Program-made: the position numbers and the translations under genes
The notes under the pieces: generated by a model
What the model was told of the DNA's origin: nothing
Seen by the model: only the letters and a program-made list of their open reading frames with translations
Database searches by the model: none
DNA from: a bacterium C-53
GTDB lineage: Bacteria > Bacillota > Clostridia > Lachnospirales > Lachnospiraceae
NCBI GenBank assembly: GCA_003612525.1
Contig: RAZD01000004.1
Location: forward strand, 1-64,000
Length of the DNA stretch: 64,000 bases
Direction: 5' to 3'
Part shown: positions 29,329-38,165 of the stretch, one piece after another
Layout of the letters: every line of letters starts with the position of its first letter
Position numbering within the stretch: the first letter of the stretch is position 1

Positions 29329-30204
29329 CTACTTCTTTATTCTTGGGGGATATTGAACATCATAAATATCAACTCCATAGGGCACATCTAATTTCCTATC
29401 CTCACTCAGCACATAATCCTTTCCGCCAATTTTAAAAACCGAACCAGGTTCATACTCCGTCAGCCACCACCAGTCCCATGTATCGGTAAACATTGACTCA
29501 TACCTCTCATCATACCGCTCCTTTAACACCGATGTCCCTGACCGCCCATTTGAGTAAAAATACTCACATTTCTGTGAACCCACCTCCACGCTGAAAAATC
29601 CTTCCGTGATTCCCGCGTCATTAAGCATCTTCCTCTCCTCTTCACGGGAATAGTACAATCCTATATAAGTTCCGTCCCATGAAAGCAGATTCCAGAACTG
29701 GCCAACCCGATAGCTTATATTGTTTGCTTTGTTTACCAATAACTCAGAATACGGCTGTCCGACCATATCACATGCACATGCTAAAGCATGAAAGTTTCCG
29801 CTACTATCATGAAACCCATAATAATTTCCAGATGTAAAGATAACTCTGTTATTCTCCGCTTTTATTTCCAGACACTTGTCAAGGTCTACCTGGGGAATCT
29901 CACTTTTTAAATACTTCACATCCCCATAGGTAAGGCTTGTATCTGTTTCTCTTACACCGTTTCTCCACATCTTCCAATAGTTAAAATTTATAGCATCCAG
30001 AACAGCTCCCGAAAATTCTCCCTTTTTCTCTGTGTTTACTTTTGTATTACGCCCATAAATGACATATACACTATTCTCACCAGCTACATAACTGTCTTGT
30101 CTACCCTTTGAAAGTAGTGTCTTTGTATAAGCATCATTATTTTCACTGCTCTTCATTGCTTTTATACAACTTTCGAAGAGAAAAAGCTTTGTTACTTTTA
30201 GCAT
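29329..30204 (-). CDS. Unrecognised 291-residue protein
   Basis: I do not recognise a family. The product is hydrophilic, rich in Tyr, Asp, Trp and Asn (for example DTWDWWWLTEYEPGSVFKIGGKDYVL), with no membrane segment. The first ATG codons (30204, or 30156 at MKSSENND) lack a good ribosome binding site. The other frame upstream (to 30355, starting MKWRRSLDIYVKQDD) is also open and overlaps the first 60 bases. The gene may therefore have lost its original N-terminus by a frameshift near 30150-30200, leaving a decayed secreted or lipoprotein gene. A hairpin follows the stop. Confidence 0.45.
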   Translation of the reverse strand: MLKVTKLFLFESCIKAMKSSENNDAYTKTLLSKGRQDSYVAGENSVYVIYGRNTKVNTEKKGEFSGAVLDAINFNYWKMWRNGVRETDTSLTYGDVKYLKSEIPQVDLDKCLEIKAENNRVIFTSGNYYGFHDSSGNFHALACACDMVGQPYSELLVNKANNISYRVGQFWNLLSWDGTYIGLYYSREEERKMLNDAGITEGFFSVEVGSQKCEYFYSNGRSGTSVLKERYDERYESMFTDTWDWWWLTEYEPGSVFKIGGKDYVLSEDRKLDVPYGVDIYDVQYPPRIKK

Positions 30205-30384
30205 TCTCTGGGCACCACCTTCCCAACCTATCTGCTGTAACCGGGTACAATATACATAGCGTCTCTGTAATGCTATATGTATAAAACAAAACGCTGTCGT
30301 CTCTTTTTATATCGTCCTGTTTCACATAAATATCAAGAGAACGTCTCCACTTCAAACGCTATATTTCTATAATTCTTTTTTCAA

Positions 30385-30433
30385 AATAAAAAAGCCCTCC
30401 GAATCAAACCTTAATTCAATTCGAACGGCTTTC
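30385..30433 (-). terminator. Terminator after the EcsC-family gene
   Basis: Minus strand: AAAGCCGTTCGAAT pairs with ATTCGGAGGGCTTT, followed by a T run, 17 nt past the stop. Confidence 0.75.
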
Positions 30434-30449
30434 TTTCCAAAAATTATTT

Positions 30450-31256
30450 TCAAAATGCCTGCTTCCTCCATCCAAGCAGATACCTTTTCCTGTATTTTAC
30501 CTCCGCATATCTTACAACCCTTCTATAATACACCGGATTTCCGATTCCACCGATTACGCCCGCCACCGGAAGTCCCTGGATAAACTTAAGCAGCACCATA
30601 TCCACGGCAAATGCATCTGCGGTCCGCTCGATCTGGCTCTCTATATCTCCCTGCTTCCCGAAATCGTCATCCTCGATCATGCGGTCAATTTCCTCCTCCG
30701 CCGTCTCCCGGTCCGTCCCTCTTCGCATGGATGTTTCCATGAGTTTCAGAATGAAATACCGCTCTTCCCGGGAATCATATTCAAAACCATATTGCAGCGC
30801 CACTTCGTAAATGCCCTTTAAAAGAACACCCGCAAACAGGACAATATCCGGCAGGCCAATGCCGAGGACGCCCAGACCGATACCCTCCACACTGGTAACC
30901 GCCATATTCCGCAAATTTATCCTGCCGGCATCTGTGCGAACTTTCCTCAGTGATTTGCGGTCCGCCTTTACCCGGAGCCCAAAGTTTCGAATCTCACAAT
31001 CCTCCTGAATCGCTTCGCGGTTGTAAGTCTTCTCAATAATGCCGGTCCCCTTCTCAAAGATTACTGCAAACGCTTTGCAGAATGCTTTACACAAATTCTC
31101 ATACACTTTATCCGGAACTTTGTCCGTAAGAGCCTGCTTCCACCTGGGAATCTCCGCCTTAAGCGCAGCCCGGAGCATTGCGCTTTCCTGCCTTCTGACT
31201 ACATTCAGTTCCTTTTCCACAGCCGCTTCAAAACGCCGCTTCTTGTCCTTACCCAT
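30450..31256 (-). CDS. EcsC family protein
   Basis: A 268-residue protein with the EcsC pattern: an Arg/Lys/Glu-rich N-terminus (MGKDKKRRFEAAVEKELNVV), a Gly-rich hydrophobic middle (VTSVEGIGLGVLGIGLPDIVLFAGVLLKGIYEVALQYGF) and a C-terminal hydrophobic hairpin (FIQGLPVAGVIGGIGNPVYYRRVVRYAEVKYRKRYL). EcsC was named from the Bacillus ecs operon; its role is unknown. Start at 31256 is fixed by GGGAGG 6-7 nt upstream; a longer frame would run into the MATE gene. It follows the MATE gene at 14 nt. Confidence 0.82.
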   Translation of the reverse strand: MGKDKKRRFEAAVEKELNVVRRQESAMLRAALKAEIPRWKQALTDKVPDKVYENLCKAFCKAFAVIFEKGTGIIEKTYNREAIQEDCEIRNFGLRVKADRKSLRKVRTDAGRINLRNMAVTSVEGIGLGVLGIGLPDIVLFAGVLLKGIYEVALQYGFEYDSREERYFILKLMETSMRRGTDRETAEEEIDRMIEDDDFGKQGDIESQIERTADAFAVDMVLLKFIQGLPVAGVIGGIGNPVYYRRVVRYAEVKYRKRYLLGWRKQAF

Positions 31257-31270
31257 ACGATACCTCCCTT

Positions 31271-32605
31271 TCAATCCATATAATGATACCTCTTCCTGTT
31301 CGCAAAAAGAAACGCCATAGAAACTGCAAATGCCAGTATTTCCGCAACCGTAATCGCCCACCATATCCCGTCAAGTTCAAAGAACGCCGGAAGGACAAGC
31401 ACCGAAATCAGCTGAAATACAAGCGTACGCAGAAACGAAACCGCCGCCGAGATTCCTCCATTGCTAAGCGCCGTAAAAAATGAAGACGTAAAGATGTTCG
31501 CTCCTGCGAGCAGAAAAGAAAATGCAAACAGACGAAACGCATGCACCGTCAAATCAAATAATTCCCTGTCATAACCAACGAAAATCCCTGCCAGTGCAGG
31601 GGAAAGTCCCTGAGAGAGCAGCATCATAGCGATGCCGGCGATTCCCGTAATCCAATAGCTCTTCTTTAATAGATTCTTTAATTCACTATGATTCCCCGCG
31701 CCATAATGATAGCTCACAACAGGCGAGGTTCCAATCGTGTATCCGATAAAAACCGCAATGAAAATAAACTGGACATACATCAGCACGCCATACGCCGCAA
31801 CCCCATTTTCTCCGGCAAATTTTAACAATTGAAAGTTATAAACGATACTTACGAGAGAACCGGATATATTGGACATCAATTCGGAAGAACCATTGCCGCA
31901 TGCTTTTAACAGTATATCACATTCCACGCTCGTTTTCACAAGCTGCAGAAGACTGTGATTCGGACGCGCAAAATAAACCAGCGGGAGAATCCCCCCAACA
32001 CACTGACTGATTCCGGTTGCAAGCGCAGCGCCGGCAACACCCCACTGAAAGCCTGCAATGAACAGCGCGTCAAGCGCCATATTCGTGATGCCGGCGGCAA
32101 CCGTAGCGGCAAGTCCAAGCTTTGGCTTCTCTGCTGCCGTAAAGAACGCCTGAAAGACATTCTGAAGCATAAACGCCGCATTAAACACCAGAATTACACG
32201 GCTGTAAACGACACAGTCCTCAATCATCGCCTCTGTTGCCCCAAGCATATACGAGACAGGACGAATTGAAGCAAAGCCAATCACAGAAAGGAGAACGCCC
32301 AAAGCCACCGTTAAGTAAACCATCATCGTAAAATAACGGTTCGCCCTCCCGCTCTCACCCTCACCAAGCGTCTTCGCAACAAGCGCACTTCCGCCCGTCC
32401 CGATCATAAAACCAAATCCCCCCAGTATCATGAGTACAGGCATGACGAGATTGATTGCAGCAAAAGGAATCTTGCCGACATAATTTGATATAAACAATCC
32501 GTCCACCACACCGTAAATAGATGTGAATACCATCATTATAATTGACGGCATACAAAACCGGAATAATTTCTGATATGTAAAATGATCTGATAACTGTACT
32601 GTCAT
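31271..32605 (-). CDS. MATE family efflux transporter
   Basis: A 444-residue membrane protein with twelve predicted spans and the MATE signature near the start (FCMPSIIMMVFTSIYGVVDGLFISNYVGKIPFAAINLVMP), then GTGGSALVAKTLGEGE, typical of the DinF/NorM-like group. It exports cationic drugs or metabolites in exchange for Na+ or H+; substrate unknown. Start at 32605 is set by GAGAGGA; the longer frame begins inside the upstream repeat. A MarR regulator lies about 170 nt upstream on the same strand, so this is probably its target. A two-hairpin repeat lies between them. Confidence 0.88.
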   Translation of the reverse strand: MTVQLSDHFTYQKLFRFCMPSIIMMVFTSIYGVVDGLFISNYVGKIPFAAINLVMPVLMILGGFGFMIGTGGSALVAKTLGEGESGRANRYFTMMVYLTVALGVLLSVIGFASIRPVSYMLGATEAMIEDCVVYSRVILVFNAAFMLQNVFQAFFTAAEKPKLGLAATVAAGITNMALDALFIAGFQWGVAGAALATGISQCVGGILPLVYFARPNHSLLQLVKTSVECDILLKACGNGSSELMSNISGSLVSIVYNFQLLKFAGENGVAAYGVLMYVQFIFIAVFIGYTIGTSPVVSYHYGAGNHSELKNLLKKSYWITGIAGIAMMLLSQGLSPALAGIFVGYDRELFDLTVHAFRLFAFSFLLAGANIFTSSFFTALSNGGISAAVSFLRTLVFQLISVLVLPAFFELDGIWWAITVAEILAFAVSMAFLFANRKRYHYMD

Positions 32606-32644
32606 ATCTTCCTCTCTTTCCGCTGCCCGCATTTTTACACAAAT

Positions 32645-32735
32645 TTTCCATGCTGCCAACAACCCGCAAACTGGGGCGTCAGCACAAATTTGGCGATTGA
32701 AAAATCCTGATTTTTCAACCTATCTTCCCCGCAAT
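32645..32735 (-). repeat. Two-hairpin repeat, copy 2 (upstream of the MATE gene)
   Basis: The minus strand carries GTTGAAAAATC-AG-GATTTTTCAATC, then GCCAAATTTGTGCTGACG and a weaker second stem (CGC...GCGGGT). It keeps the first hairpin almost exactly but has diverged in the second. Same orientation and gene-relative position as the copies before licT and arr. Confidence 0.75.
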
Positions 32736-32774
32736 GACTGAACATAACACAAGTCTGTGAGAAGAATACCTGTT

Positions 32775-33218
32775 TTAGAGCAGCTTTCGCATATTATTCT
32801 TTAGTAAATCCGTATATTTATGAAATAGTTCAATAAAAATTTTCTGTTCTTCGGACGTCATGCCGGATAAAGATTCCATCTCAATGTCAATCACCCGGTC
32901 TATGGTTCTTCTTACAAGCACACTGCCCTTTTCGGTCAGATGAATCTGCTTGCTGCGGCGGTCTTCCATTTCCGACAGCTCAATCATTCCATCCTGTTCC
33001 ATCTTTTTTAAAGCAGAATTCACCGTCTGTTTCGGCTGGTATAATGCATTGCAGATGTCACTCTGCGTAAATACCTCCTGTTCCGTACGTAAAAAATAGA
33101 ATATCCAGAATGCACAGTCCGAAAGGCCGCATTTCTTTGCCGTACTTCTGTAAATATCGTCGCTCTCCTTCATAATACCGTTAAATTCCAAAAGCCCTCT
33201 GCTGATCTCTTTATTCAT
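32775..33218 (-). CDS. MarR family regulator
   Basis: A 147-residue winged-helix regulator: LSDCAFWIFYFLRTEQEVFTQSDICNALYQPKQTVNSALKKMEQDGMIELSEMEDRRSKQIHLTEKGSVLV holds the recognition helix and wing with the usual D-R-R-S. The dimer helices lie at both ends. It probably represses itself and the MATE gene downstream. A 40-bp perfect palindrome with an embedded promoter lies 56 nt upstream of its start. Confidence 0.9.
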   Translation of the reverse strand: MNKEISRGLLEFNGIMKESDDIYRSTAKKCGLSDCAFWIFYFLRTEQEVFTQSDICNALYQPKQTVNSALKKMEQDGMIELSEMEDRRSKQIHLTEKGSVLVRRTIDRVIDIEMESLSGMTSEEQKIFIELFHKYTDLLKNNMRKLL

Positions 33219-33274
33219 GTCATCACCCGTACCCTTTCAAAGTATGTAATACAGAAACCGCCGGTTCACGATTC

Positions 33275-33314
33275 GTCCGAAATCGGATTATTATAATATA
33301 ATCCGATTTCGGAC
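33275..33314. promoter_or_regulatory. 40-bp palindromic MarR operator
   Basis: Two 17-bp arms (GTCCGAAATCGGATTAT and its exact reverse complement) flank TATAAT. On the minus strand the operator covers the spacer and -10 of the marR promoter. Confidence 0.85.
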
Positions 33315-33323
33315 CTTTGTCAA
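33295..33323 (-). promoter_or_regulatory. Promoter of marR
   Basis: TTGACA, 17 nt, TATATT on the minus strand, with the spacer and -10 inside the palindromic operator, so repressor binding would block RNA polymerase directly. Confidence 0.8.
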
Positions 33324-33364
33324 GTATGCTATAGTGTTTTTCAACACTATATCTTTTTCCAATA

Positions 33365-33393
33365 TTGACCTTTATTTACGACTATGGTAGTAT
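33365..33393 (+). promoter_or_regulatory. Promoter and possible operator of the BlaI-like gene
   Basis: TTGACC, 17 nt, TAGTAT. Directly downstream are two overlapping dyads, GTAGTA-N13-TACTAC (33387-33411) and CTACA-N9-TGTAG (33408-33426). The TACA/TGTA half-sites recall BlaI/CopY operators. Confidence 0.55.
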
Positions 33394-33463
33394 ACAAACA
33401 CAAACTACTACACTCGTATGATGTAGATACAACAAATTTAATTCAGAAAAGGGGAATCTTCTC

Positions 33464-33838
33464 ATGGAAATAAAACTTTTTGACTCCGAACTCAAAATCA
33501 TGGATGTACTATGGCGTGAGGGAGATGCCACTGCCAAGCATATCTCCGATGTGCTGAAAGAAGAGACCGGATGGAACATTAACACGACCTACACTCTGAT
33601 TAAACGGTGTATCAAAAAAGGGGCAATTGAGCGGTCAGAACCCAATTTCATGTGCCACGCTCTCATTCCAAAAGAAGAAGTGCAGGAGGCGGAAACAAAT
33701 GAACTGATTGACAAAATTTATGATGGTTCCGTCGATAAGCTGTTTTCAGCGCTTCTTGGCAGGAAAAAGCTTTCCGCCGAACAGATTGAGAAATTAATGC
33801 AGATTGTGGGAACTCTGGAAAGAAATGACAAAAAATAA
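33464..33838 (+). CDS. BlaI/MecI/CopY family repressor
   Basis: A 124-residue protein: an N-terminal winged helix (LFDSELKIMDVLWREGDATAKHISDVLKEETGWNINTTYTLIKRCIKKGAIER) and a C-terminal helical dimer domain (LIDKIYDGSVDKLFSALLGRKKLSAEQIEKLMQI). Family members repress beta-lactamase, mecA or copper genes and are cleaved by a BlaR1-type membrane protease. Here no M56/BlaR1 gene or obvious target follows; the next gene is convergent. It may regulate itself and distant genes. GGGG-rich site upstream of the ATG. Confidence 0.88.
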   Translation: MEIKLFDSELKIMDVLWREGDATAKHISDVLKEETGWNINTTYTLIKRCIKKGAIERSEPNFMCHALIPKEEVQEAETNELIDKIYDGSVDKLFSALLGRKKLSAEQIEKLMQIVGTLERNDKK

Positions 33839-33944
33839 CGCTGCTTCAACAGCATATACTCACAGATTAACGGAATTATTCCGGCTGTCATGGGAACGGA
33901 GCAATCTCTGCCCGGTCCGCACGATGCCGTATCTTTCAAAAGGT

Positions 33945-33983
33945 CAGAAAAGGGTTTTGCAGGAAATAAATCCCGCAAAACCC
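33945..33983 (-). terminator. Terminator of the GH65 sugar cluster
   Basis: Minus strand: GGGTTTTGCGGGA and TCCTGCAAAACCC form a strong hairpin followed by TTTTCT, 27 nt past the HAD gene stop. Confidence 0.8.
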
Positions 33984-34010
33984 TCGTATTCGCTTTCTGA
34001 AACATACAGT

Positions 34011-34880
34011 CTACGCCTTCTGCTGTTCCCAGAGAAATTTAAGAAACCGTTCAACCCCGCCGCCCAGCGGCACAACCGGCTCCGGTCTGGCCCCGCTGAC
34101 CGAAGATACGTCAAAGAAATCCCCGCCCCGCGTGCGGTCCGTAATCATAAAGCTGTCGCTTCCGTAGATTCCATCCTCCAGACCTACGAACTCATCTCCC
34201 CAGAAACAGCATTCTCCGATCTGCATCCCAAACTTCCGCTCAAGTTCCCCCATAATGACATCCACATTGTCACTCTTATCGCTGATGCCAACTTCCAGAT
34301 ATTTTGCATCACAGGTGGCCTTTAACTGCATACCGTACTTTTCGCCCATCCTGACGGCAAGCGCAGTCATTTCATGAAGACCGCCCTGTATCCCATGTGC
34401 AGTCAGGCTCTTCTTCAACAGATCAAGCTCATTCTCCTGCATAAAAAGCTGATCTTTTCTGTCATTTTCCACCATAAGGTCGATTTTGCAATAATTCGGC
34501 CTCAAGAACACAATCTCTGTCGGTAATCCGTAATCGCGCAGCAATTCTCTGTGGATTCCATACGCCGCATCGTGAATCCGAAGCAGATCTTCACGGCTGG
34601 GAATCCTGTCCTCAAATACAACAGGTCTGCCCTCTTCATACTGGTAATTATAAGCGCCACGTCCCAGCCCCAGATATAAATGGCCAAGCTCTTCATTCGT
34701 GAAATAATCTTCCAGTTTTCCTCCTGCAATGTTTTCATACGTCGTCCCGCTGACAATCACGAGCTTGACTCCCTGCAAAAGCAGCCCTTTCATTGCGGCC
34801 ACCGCTTCGTCAGCCGGCGCCTTGCGGGACAGAACTGCTGTCCCGTCCCAGTCAAAAAAGATTCCTTTATATTTTTTCAA
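34011..34880 (-). CDS. HAD-superfamily phosphatase
   Basis: A 289-residue protein with HAD motifs: I FFDWDGTAVLSRK (near the start), II LVIVSGTT, III a lysine in LKATCDAKYLEVG, and IV CCFWGDEFVGLEDGIYGSDSF. The cap and length fit type II (Cof-like) sugar phosphatases better than the beta-phosphoglucomutase often found beside GH65 genes. The start is taken as TTG at 34880 (AAGGAG 9 nt upstream), overlapping the GH65 stop by 14 bases; a longer frame lies wholly inside that gene. It probably dephosphorylates a sugar phosphate made in this pathway (inference). Confidence 0.8.
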   Translation of the reverse strand: MKKYKGIFFDWDGTAVLSRKAPADEAVAAMKGLLLQGVKLVIVSGTTYENIAGGKLEDYFTNEELGHLYLGLGRGAYNYQYEEGRPVVFEDRIPSREDLLRIHDAAYGIHRELLRDYGLPTEIVFLRPNYCKIDLMVENDRKDQLFMQENELDLLKKSLTAHGIQGGLHEMTALAVRMGEKYGMQLKATCDAKYLEVGISDKSDNVDVIMGELERKFGMQIGECCFWGDEFVGLEDGIYGSDSFMITDRTRGGDFFDVSSVSGARPEPVVPLGGGVERFLKFLWEQQKA

Positions 34881-37212
34881 TCCACTGATCTCCTTTTCCT
34901 CTAAGTTCCACCTGTTTTCCCCTAAACAGAAACTGCACTTCACCATCCGTGCAAAGGCACACCTGCGCCCGTTCCTTCTCAACCGTAACTTCCAGAGCAT
35001 TTCCCCGGTATTTAATATGGAAAGAATAACTTTCAAATGCCTCCGGAAGCGCAGGTTCTATCAGGAGCCTTTCCTCATACACGCGCACTCCGCCAAAGCC
35101 AAATACAATCGCCTGCCATGTCCCTGCCATATTAGCCGCATGAATTCCCGCATAGAAATTATTGTGATAATCGTCAAGGTCCATCCTCGCCGACTGTTCA
35201 AAATATTGATATGCCTCCTTCTCATATCCAATCCGGCTTGCAAGCATCCCGAAGATACAGGTTGACAGGGAAGAATGATGCAGCGTCACTTCCTGATAAA
35301 AGTCGTAATTGCGCCGCAGCTCTTCCTTTGAAAACAGATCACAGTGAAGAAGCATTCCCAGAATGGCATCCGCCTGTTTTGACATTCTCTGACGGTACAC
35401 AAACAAAGGATGGAAATTTTCATAGAGCAGATGTCTTTTTTCCGGCGCTATCTTTGTATCATCCCAGGGCTTCCGCATCATAAATCCATCGTCAAGCGGA
35501 TAGACTTTCCGTTCGTCGTCATAGGGAAAATACATGTTTTCCACAATCTTTTCCCAATATTGAATCTCGTCTTCGGTTATGCCAAGCCTGAAAACCAGAT
35601 TCTCCCGCGCACGGCCATTCCTCTCCCCGAGCGTCTTAAGCGCCCAGAGCGCATCTTTTATATTCTCTCTCGCCATCAGATTTGTGTAAAAGTTATTGTC
35701 CACAATCGCATTATACTCATCCGGTCCGGTCACTGCACAGATGCAGTAACGACCTCCGCGGCAGGATGCAAAACACCCCACATCCGCCCATACCCGTGCT
35801 GTCTCTACGAGCACCTCAGCTGCCCTTTCCTCAAGGTACTCATAATCGCCTGACACATCCACATAAAGTTTAAAGGCATAGGCAATGTCCGCATTGATAT
35901 GATACTGAGCGGTTCCAAGCGGAAAATAAGTGGATGCCTCCTGCCCGTTGATCGTCCTCCAGGGGTACAGCGCCCCCTTCTCATGACCTAAGACCCTCGC
36001 ACGCTCCCTGGCCTCGTCAAGCGTATCATACCGAAAATCCAGCAGGGTTTTCGCAAGCGCAGGCTCCGTATAGGCAAATACAGGGAGTACATACATCTCT
36101 GTATCCCAGAAATAATGTCCCTCATACCCCTCTCCGGACAGCCCCTTCGCTCCCATTCCTGTTCGGCCGTCGCGTCCCGCCGCCTGCATGATATGAAACA
36201 GGTTAAACCGTATGCCCTGCTGCAAATAGTGATTCCCCTGTATACGCACATCCGCCTTTTGCCAGAAAGCATCCATATACGCTTTCTGCTCCTCATAAAG
36301 ATGTGAAAACCCTTCCTTCTCCGCTTTCTGCAAAATCTGGTAAACCTTTGCTTCCGGCTCCTCCCCGGACGTAAGATCGAGACAATTTAAGTATGCCATC
36401 CATTTATGCAGCGTTATGGTTATGCCTTCCCCGCATTCTGTCTCGTACTCAAGAAAGGCTTTATCGTCCTGACAGAATTCCGTTCTCTTAAAGACGCCTC
36501 CCTGTATCCTGTGCCTGCTGCCGCAAGCCATTGTAAGACCGCTGTTTTTTGCCCTTCCTTCATAGTAGAGGATATCCCCGTCCGCCCTGATCTGCTTTGT
36601 AAGAAGATGTTTCCCAAACGGACCATAATCCACCAACGGATTCGTCTTTCTCGTGTGATTGCATACATCTGCATCCAGCAAAGATACCAGCTTGATTACG
36701 CCGGTGAAATTTAAAGGGGTCACTTCATACGACATAGCCATCAGATTTTTACAGGAAAAGGACACCAGCCGCACGGTACGGATACGCACCATTTTCCCGG
36801 ACGGGCTCTGCCATTTTACCTCCCTTTCCAATGTCCCTTCTTTCATATGCAATGTCCTTCGGCTGTCGATCAGCTTTCCTTTTCTCATATCAAACGCTTC
36901 GTCGCCAAGAAATAATTTCACGGTCTTTAAATTCGGAAGGTTTAAAAGAGACTGGCTCATAGTCGGGAAACCATAATTCCACTCCCCATAGCGAATTTCC
37001 TCGCTCTCATAAAACCCATTGATAAAATTGCCTTCCAGCCCTTCTTCCTCCGAAAAGTCATATCCTTCCTCAAAGGTTCCCCGTGTCCCGATATACCCGT
37101 TTGACAGGGCAAATGTTGTCTCATTCCTGTATACATTTTCCAGCCGGAATCCCTCCTCCGTGATTTCCCACGGCTCAATCGGATAGATCGGCTCTTTCTT
37201 CTTTTCTTCCAT
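34867..37212 (-). CDS. Glycoside hydrolase family 65 disaccharide phosphorylase
   Basis: A 781-residue GH65 enzyme. Order: an N-terminal beta-sandwich (ETTFALSNGYIGTRGTFEEG), a linker, an (alpha/alpha)6 barrel and a C-terminal beta sheet. The general acid Glu is in VTGPDEYNAIVDNNFYTNLMA (about residue 492), and the phosphate-binding region is near QADAILGMLLHCDLF and HHSSLSTCIFGMLASRIG. The family splits alpha-linked glucosides (maltose, trehalose, kojibiose, nigerose and others) with phosphate, giving beta-glucose-1-phosphate. The subtype cannot be fixed by eye. It lies between a PIG-L deacetylase and a HAD phosphatase, downstream of an ABC sugar importer. Confidence 0.9.
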   Translation of the reverse strand: MEEKKKEPIYPIEPWEITEEGFRLENVYRNETTFALSNGYIGTRGTFEEGYDFSEEEGLEGNFINGFYESEEIRYGEWNYGFPTMSQSLLNLPNLKTVKLFLGDEAFDMRKGKLIDSRRTLHMKEGTLEREVKWQSPSGKMVRIRTVRLVSFSCKNLMAMSYEVTPLNFTGVIKLVSLLDADVCNHTRKTNPLVDYGPFGKHLLTKQIRADGDILYYEGRAKNSGLTMACGSRHRIQGGVFKRTEFCQDDKAFLEYETECGEGITITLHKWMAYLNCLDLTSGEEPEAKVYQILQKAEKEGFSHLYEEQKAYMDAFWQKADVRIQGNHYLQQGIRFNLFHIMQAAGRDGRTGMGAKGLSGEGYEGHYFWDTEMYVLPVFAYTEPALAKTLLDFRYDTLDEARERARVLGHEKGALYPWRTINGQEASTYFPLGTAQYHINADIAYAFKLYVDVSGDYEYLEERAAEVLVETARVWADVGCFASCRGGRYCICAVTGPDEYNAIVDNNFYTNLMARENIKDALWALKTLGERNGRARENLVFRLGITEDEIQYWEKIVENMYFPYDDERKVYPLDDGFMMRKPWDDTKIAPEKRHLLYENFHPLFVYRQRMSKQADAILGMLLHCDLFSKEELRRNYDFYQEVTLHHSSLSTCIFGMLASRIGYEKEAYQYFEQSARMDLDDYHNNFYAGIHAANMAGTWQAIVFGFGGVRVYEERLLIEPALPEAFESYSFHIKYRGNALEVTVEKERAQVCLCTDGEVQFLFRGKQVELRGKGDQWIEKI

Positions 37213-37217
37213 ACGGA

Positions 37218-38132
37218 TTACCGCACTCCTTTCCCGGACGCAAAGTCGTCTGCCAGGTTATGATCCCGAATCTCCCAGAACACCTCGTCTGTCTTGACAA
37301 ATGCGTACAGGAATTCTTCCGCATCAGGCTTTAATGCCGTCACATGTTTTGCTAAAGCTGCCGCCTTCTTATTTTCCGCCAGATTCTCTGACAGCATCGA
37401 ATCCGGCACCGGAAAGACGATTCTGTCCTCCCAGTTGAAAACCTCCGGTCTGTGGTCAGAATCCGGACCGACCGGCTCCTTCAGGCTCTCTACCCTGCCG
37501 CGCGCCGGCCAGTTCTCATCCCCGGCACCTGAATGCACCAAACCACAGTAAAGCACCGGTTCATATCCTTCTTCGGCACAGTCCGCTAATACCTCACGCA
37601 CAAACAGGAACAGACCGCAGTGGTCACCGTGGGTATCTTCCGGAGAAGTGGTGAAAATAGACTCCGGACGGTATTTTCGCAGGACTGCCTTTAAATCATT
37701 TACAAATCCGTTCCTCGTATAGCTTCCATGCTCTCCATACTCCGACTTATGGAACTCATCCTTTTCAGGAAGTCCATACGTACATGTGCCGCAGTGGGAA
37801 GGGTGTATCCGTTCTCCATCCGTTTCATGATAAAGTCCGTACAGAAAGCTCTCCTCTTTCGGCATTCCCGTATCGGCATACCCCAGAAAAACCACCTGCT
37901 CTCTGTCAACCCCAAGCATGTTTAATCCATCAAGCGTCTCATAAAGCCGCGCTCTTCCGACAGACAAATGATCGCATCCGTAATCTCCGTTTGTCGCCAT
38001 CACCACGGTCAGCGGTACATGACACTGTACCGCGCGTTCAATGATACCCGCACACATTAATATTTCATCATCTTCGTGAGGCACAATCACCATTATGCTT
38101 CCGTGCCCCTCATCAATCATCCGTTTCTTCAT
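37218..38132 (-). CDS. PIG-L family deacetylase
   Basis: A 304-residue zinc-dependent deacetylase of the LmbE/PIG-L family. The metal motif PHEDDE is at about residues 18-23 (usual form PHPDDE; here Glu replaces Pro), and the second ligand HGDH is in TTSPEDTHGDHCGLFLF. Start at 38132 is set by GGAGG 8 nt upstream; a GTG-started longer frame ignores it. Relatives remove acetyl from GlcNAc-containing glycolipids or small conjugates. Inside a GH65/ABC operon it suggests that the imported glycoside is N-acetylated, or that deacetylation precedes phosphorolysis (inference). It follows the permease gene at 33 nt and precedes the GH65 gene at 5 nt. Confidence 0.85.
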   Translation of the reverse strand: MKKRMIDEGHGSIMVIVPHEDDEILMCAGIIERAVQCHVPLTVVMATNGDYGCDHLSVGRARLYETLDGLNMLGVDREQVVFLGYADTGMPKEESFLYGLYHETDGERIHPSHCGTCTYGLPEKDEFHKSEYGEHGSYTRNGFVNDLKAVLRKYRPESIFTTSPEDTHGDHCGLFLFVREVLADCAEEGYEPVLYCGLVHSGAGDENWPARGRVESLKEPVGPDSDHRPEVFNWEDRIVFPVPDSMLSENLAENKKAAALAKHVTALKPDAEEFLYAFVKTDEVFWEIRDHNLADDFASGKGVR

Positions 38133-38165
38133 CTCATTCGCCTCCAAAATCGGGATTCCCACACA

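Noticed and set aside
33804-34325. A plus-strand frame after the BlaI-like gene that might have been a BlaR1 remnant
   Set aside because: No M56 motifs; it crosses the terminator hairpin and runs antisense to the HAD gene.
34881-35036. Longer N-terminus for the HAD protein
   Set aside because: It lies inside the GH65 coding sequence; a TTG start with AAGGAG places the DWDGT motif where the family has it.
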